Shown piece after piece: positions 62,278 to 64,000 of a DNA stretch of 64,000 nucleotides. The DNA comes from Undibacterium cyanobacteriorum (GTDB lineage: Bacteria; Pseudomonadota; Gammaproteobacteria; Burkholderiales; Burkholderiaceae_D). Both the position numbers and the translations under genes were made by a program. The stretch is from NCBI RefSeq assembly GCF_031326225.1, contig NZ_CP133720.1:2852001-2916000 (forward strand), read 5' to 3'. The notes below the pieces were generated by a model. That model was not told where the DNA came from. It saw only the letters and a list, made by a program, of their open reading frames with translations, and did no database searches. The first letter of the stretch is position 1, and every line of letters begins with the position of its first letter.

Positions 62278-63384
62278 ATGGCTTTTCTAAAAGAACCTGA
62301 CTACACACACGGCAAATTAGTGAAGACTGCAGTTGTCCTCATCAACCTTGGCACACCTGATGCGCCGACACCGGCGGCACTACGCAAATACCTCAAGCAG
62401 TTCTTATGGGATCAACGCGTAGTAGAAATTCCGCGACCAGTTTGGTGGATGATCTTGAATCTCATCATCCTGCCATTCCGCTCAAAATCCTCCGCCGCAA
62501 AATACGCGTCGATCTGGACCAATGAAGGTTCACCATTGCTGTTGCACACGAAAAAACAAGCGACACTGCTCAAAGGTTATCTCGGTGAACGCGGCCACGA
62601 AGTGCATGTCACGTACGCGATGCGCTACGGCTCGCCATCGATTCCCGACGTATTGTCGCAACTAAAAGCCGATGGTTATGAACGCATCTTAATCCTGCCG
62701 GCTTACCCGCAATATTCCGCCACCACAACTGCTTCGAATTTCGATGCGGTAACCGCGCATTATCAGCAGACTCGCAATATTCCTGAGCTTCGTTTTATCA
62801 AAAATTACCACGACCACCCTGCCTATATTCGCGCTTTAAAAACCTCCATCTTGAAGTCGTGGGAAAGCAATGGCCGCCCAGAGAAACTGGTGATGAGTTT
62901 CCATGGTTTGCCGAAAGCCTTCCTAATGCGTGGCGATCCCTATCATTGCGAATGCTACAAAACAGCACGATTGCTCGCAGAGCAGTTAGGTATAGGCAAA
63001 GAAGATTACGTGGTCACTTTCCAATCACGTCTGGGTCGTGCGGAATGGTTGCAACCCTATACCGAGCCCACCGTCGAAGCGCTCGCAAAACAAGGTGTCA
63101 AACGAATTGATGTCGTGTGCCCTGGCTTCTTGGCTGACTGCTTAGAGACATTGGAGGAAATTGCGATGGAAGTGCGTCAAGCCTTTTTAACGGCGGGTGG
63201 CAAGACTTTCAATTACATCGAATGTTTGAATGAATCCCCAGATGGATTACGTGCTTTGGCTGAAATCACAGAGCAACATTTGATTGGTTGGCCAACTATG
63301 ATGACGCCAAGTTTACGTGAGCAAGAGAAACAACAAGCGCTGCTCAGCAAAGCGGAAGCCAAGCGTATGGGCGCCGAACACTAG
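62278..63384 (+). CDS. hemH: Ferrochelatase
   Basis: Inserts Fe2+ into protoporphyrin IX. 368 aa. N-terminal VLINLGTPDAPTPAALRKYL, FLWDQRVVEIPR, NEGSPLLLHTKKQ, LPAYPQYSATTTAS, catalytic His in VMSFHGLPKAFLMRGDPYHCEC, and CPGFLADCLETLEEIAME. Together with hemJ in this window it closes heme synthesis. Lies directly upstream of apaH. Confidence 0.97.
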   Translation: MAFLKEPDYTHGKLVKTAVVLINLGTPDAPTPAALRKYLKQFLWDQRVVEIPRPVWWMILNLIILPFRSKSSAAKYASIWTNEGSPLLLHTKKQATLLKGYLGERGHEVHVTYAMRYGSPSIPDVLSQLKADGYERILILPAYPQYSATTTASNFDAVTAHYQQTRNIPELRFIKNYHDHPAYIRALKTSILKSWESNGRPEKLVMSFHGLPKAFLMRGDPYHCECYKTARLLAEQLGIGKEDYVVTFQSRLGRAEWLQPYTEPTVEALAKQGVKRIDVVCPGFLADCLETLEEIAMEVRQAFLTAGGKTFNYIECLNESPDGLRALAEITEQHLIGWPTMMTPSLREQEKQQALLSKAEAKRMGAEH

Positions 63385-63441
63385 TACGAGAGCCTGAAGT
63401 TCCGCGTACACCATCAAACACCAAGCCAGCGTCTCTGAACA

Positions 63442-64000
63442 ATGAGTGACAATATCATCGCCACTAGCAAATTGAAATCGGACCACAAATCGGAACAGAA
63501 CACGCACATCGTCCCTGAAACTCACAAGGACGTGTTCGTGATCGGCGATGTTCAGGGTTGCTACGATCAGTTACGCGATTTAGTACAAAAGATCGATGAC
63601 ATCAGTCCAAAGGCAAGACTCTTGTTTGCCGGTGACTTGATCAATCGCGGCCCAAAGTCTTTAGAAGTCTTGCGTTATGTCCGCGCTCTAGGCACACGCG
63701 CTGAGAGCGTTTTAGGTAATCACGATCTGAATTTATTGGCTGTTGCCTACGGCGTCCGTAAGGCCCATACCTCCGACACGCTAAGCGAAATTTTAGAAGC
63801 ACCCGATCGCGACGAGCTACTGCACTGGTTAAGACATCGTCCTCTCGCACTCGCGATTGATACGCAACATTTACTGGTACATGCGGGTATTTTACCTCAA
63901 TGGACGGCGCAACAATGCCTGAGCTACGCCCAAGAAATTGAGCAATCACTCCAGAGCGAACACTTTGTCAGTTTGCTGCGCGATATGTATGGCAACGAGC
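63442..64000 (+). CDS. apaH: Bis(5'-nucleosyl)-tetraphosphatase, symmetrical, partial
   Basis: N-terminal 186 residues; the gene runs off the right edge. Metallophosphatase motifs GDVQGCYDQL, FAGDLINRGP, LGNHDLN and VHAGILPQWT match ApaH, which hydrolyses Ap4A to ADP and decaps Np4-RNAs. Start at 63442 (MSDNIIATSKLK) gives a 30-residue N-terminal extension before VFVIGDVQG; a shorter start is possible. Confidence 0.92.
   Translation, partial: MSDNIIATSKLKSDHKSEQNTHIVPETHKDVFVIGDVQGCYDQLRDLVQKIDDISPKARLLFAGDLINRGPKSLEVLRYVRALGTRAESVLGNHDLNLLAVAYGVRKAHTSDTLSEILEAPDRDELLHWLRHRPLALAIDTQHLLVHAGILPQWTAQQCLSYAQEIEQSLQSEHFVSLLRDMYGNE

Overview
The window looks like a chromosomal segment of a betaproteobacterium of the order Burkholderiales, most likely family Oxalobacteraceae (Undibacterium or a close relative; this is inference). 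The reasons are the linkage gyrA-serC-pheA-tyrA-aroA, the linkage dapB-exbB-exbD-leuS-lptE-holA-proA, the divergent bamE/fur pair, hrcA near nadK-recN, and a one-piece tmRNA whose encoded tag reads ANDNSYALAA. Base composition looks close to 50 percent GC. Nearly all of the window is ordinary chromosomal backbone. I see no intact prophage, insertion sequence, CRISPR array, tRNA or rRNA gene.

Layout. 1-7938 (minus strand) carries the aromatic amino acid and serine block aroA (partial), tyrA, pheA, a secreted ORF of unknown function, serC and gyrA. 8616-10889 (plus) holds a barrel-less OmpA protein, ubiG and gph. The tmRNA gene ssrA (10979-11338) follows; its 3' end and terminator are duplicated 205 bp downstream. 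11830-16568 (minus) has a large DUF805 protein and feoAB under a clear Fur box. A class II (B12-dependent) ribonucleotide reductase lies at 16990-19473. 19611-22896 (minus) is tolC, rhodanese, a Pcm-like methyltransferase and a TetR regulator. 23124-26298 (plus) is a YkgJ-type protein, uppP and recQ.

26303-30204 (minus) is a compact GntR/YtrA - TraB/GumN - ABC ATPase - permease locus with conspicuous operator-like repeats upstream. Then come a small membrane protein, an MGDG-synthase-like glycosyltransferase, trmB, a DUF3016 protein, a general porin and a Bcr/CflA drug exporter. A three-copy 107-bp palindromic repeat array (36905-37224) runs into the stop codon of a succinate-semialdehyde dehydrogenase gene. 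Two tandem, translationally coupled M14 carboxypeptidase-like genes follow at 39036-42567; the first has lost zinc ligands.

42788-56598 is mostly housekeeping: SIMPL protein, RlmL-like rRNA methyltransferase, hemJ, proA, holA, lptE, leuS, exbD, exbB, dapB, bamE, fur, a single-domain response regulator and hrcA. 56701-64000 contains a HAD hydrolase, an FAD monooxygenase, a GNAT acetyltransferase, nadK, recN, hemH and the start of apaH.

Themes. Iron and heme are represented by Fur, Fur-boxed feoAB, exbBD, hemJ and hemH. Envelope biogenesis is represented by bamE, lptE, uppP, tolC, porin and the OmpA-like protein. The parts most likely to be new are the tmRNA-end duplication scar, the pseudoenzyme/enzyme M14 pair, the GntR-GumN-ABC locus and the palindromic repeat array. 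No dramatic undescribed defence or mobile system is evident. All coordinates and motifs come from reading the sequence; no database search was run.
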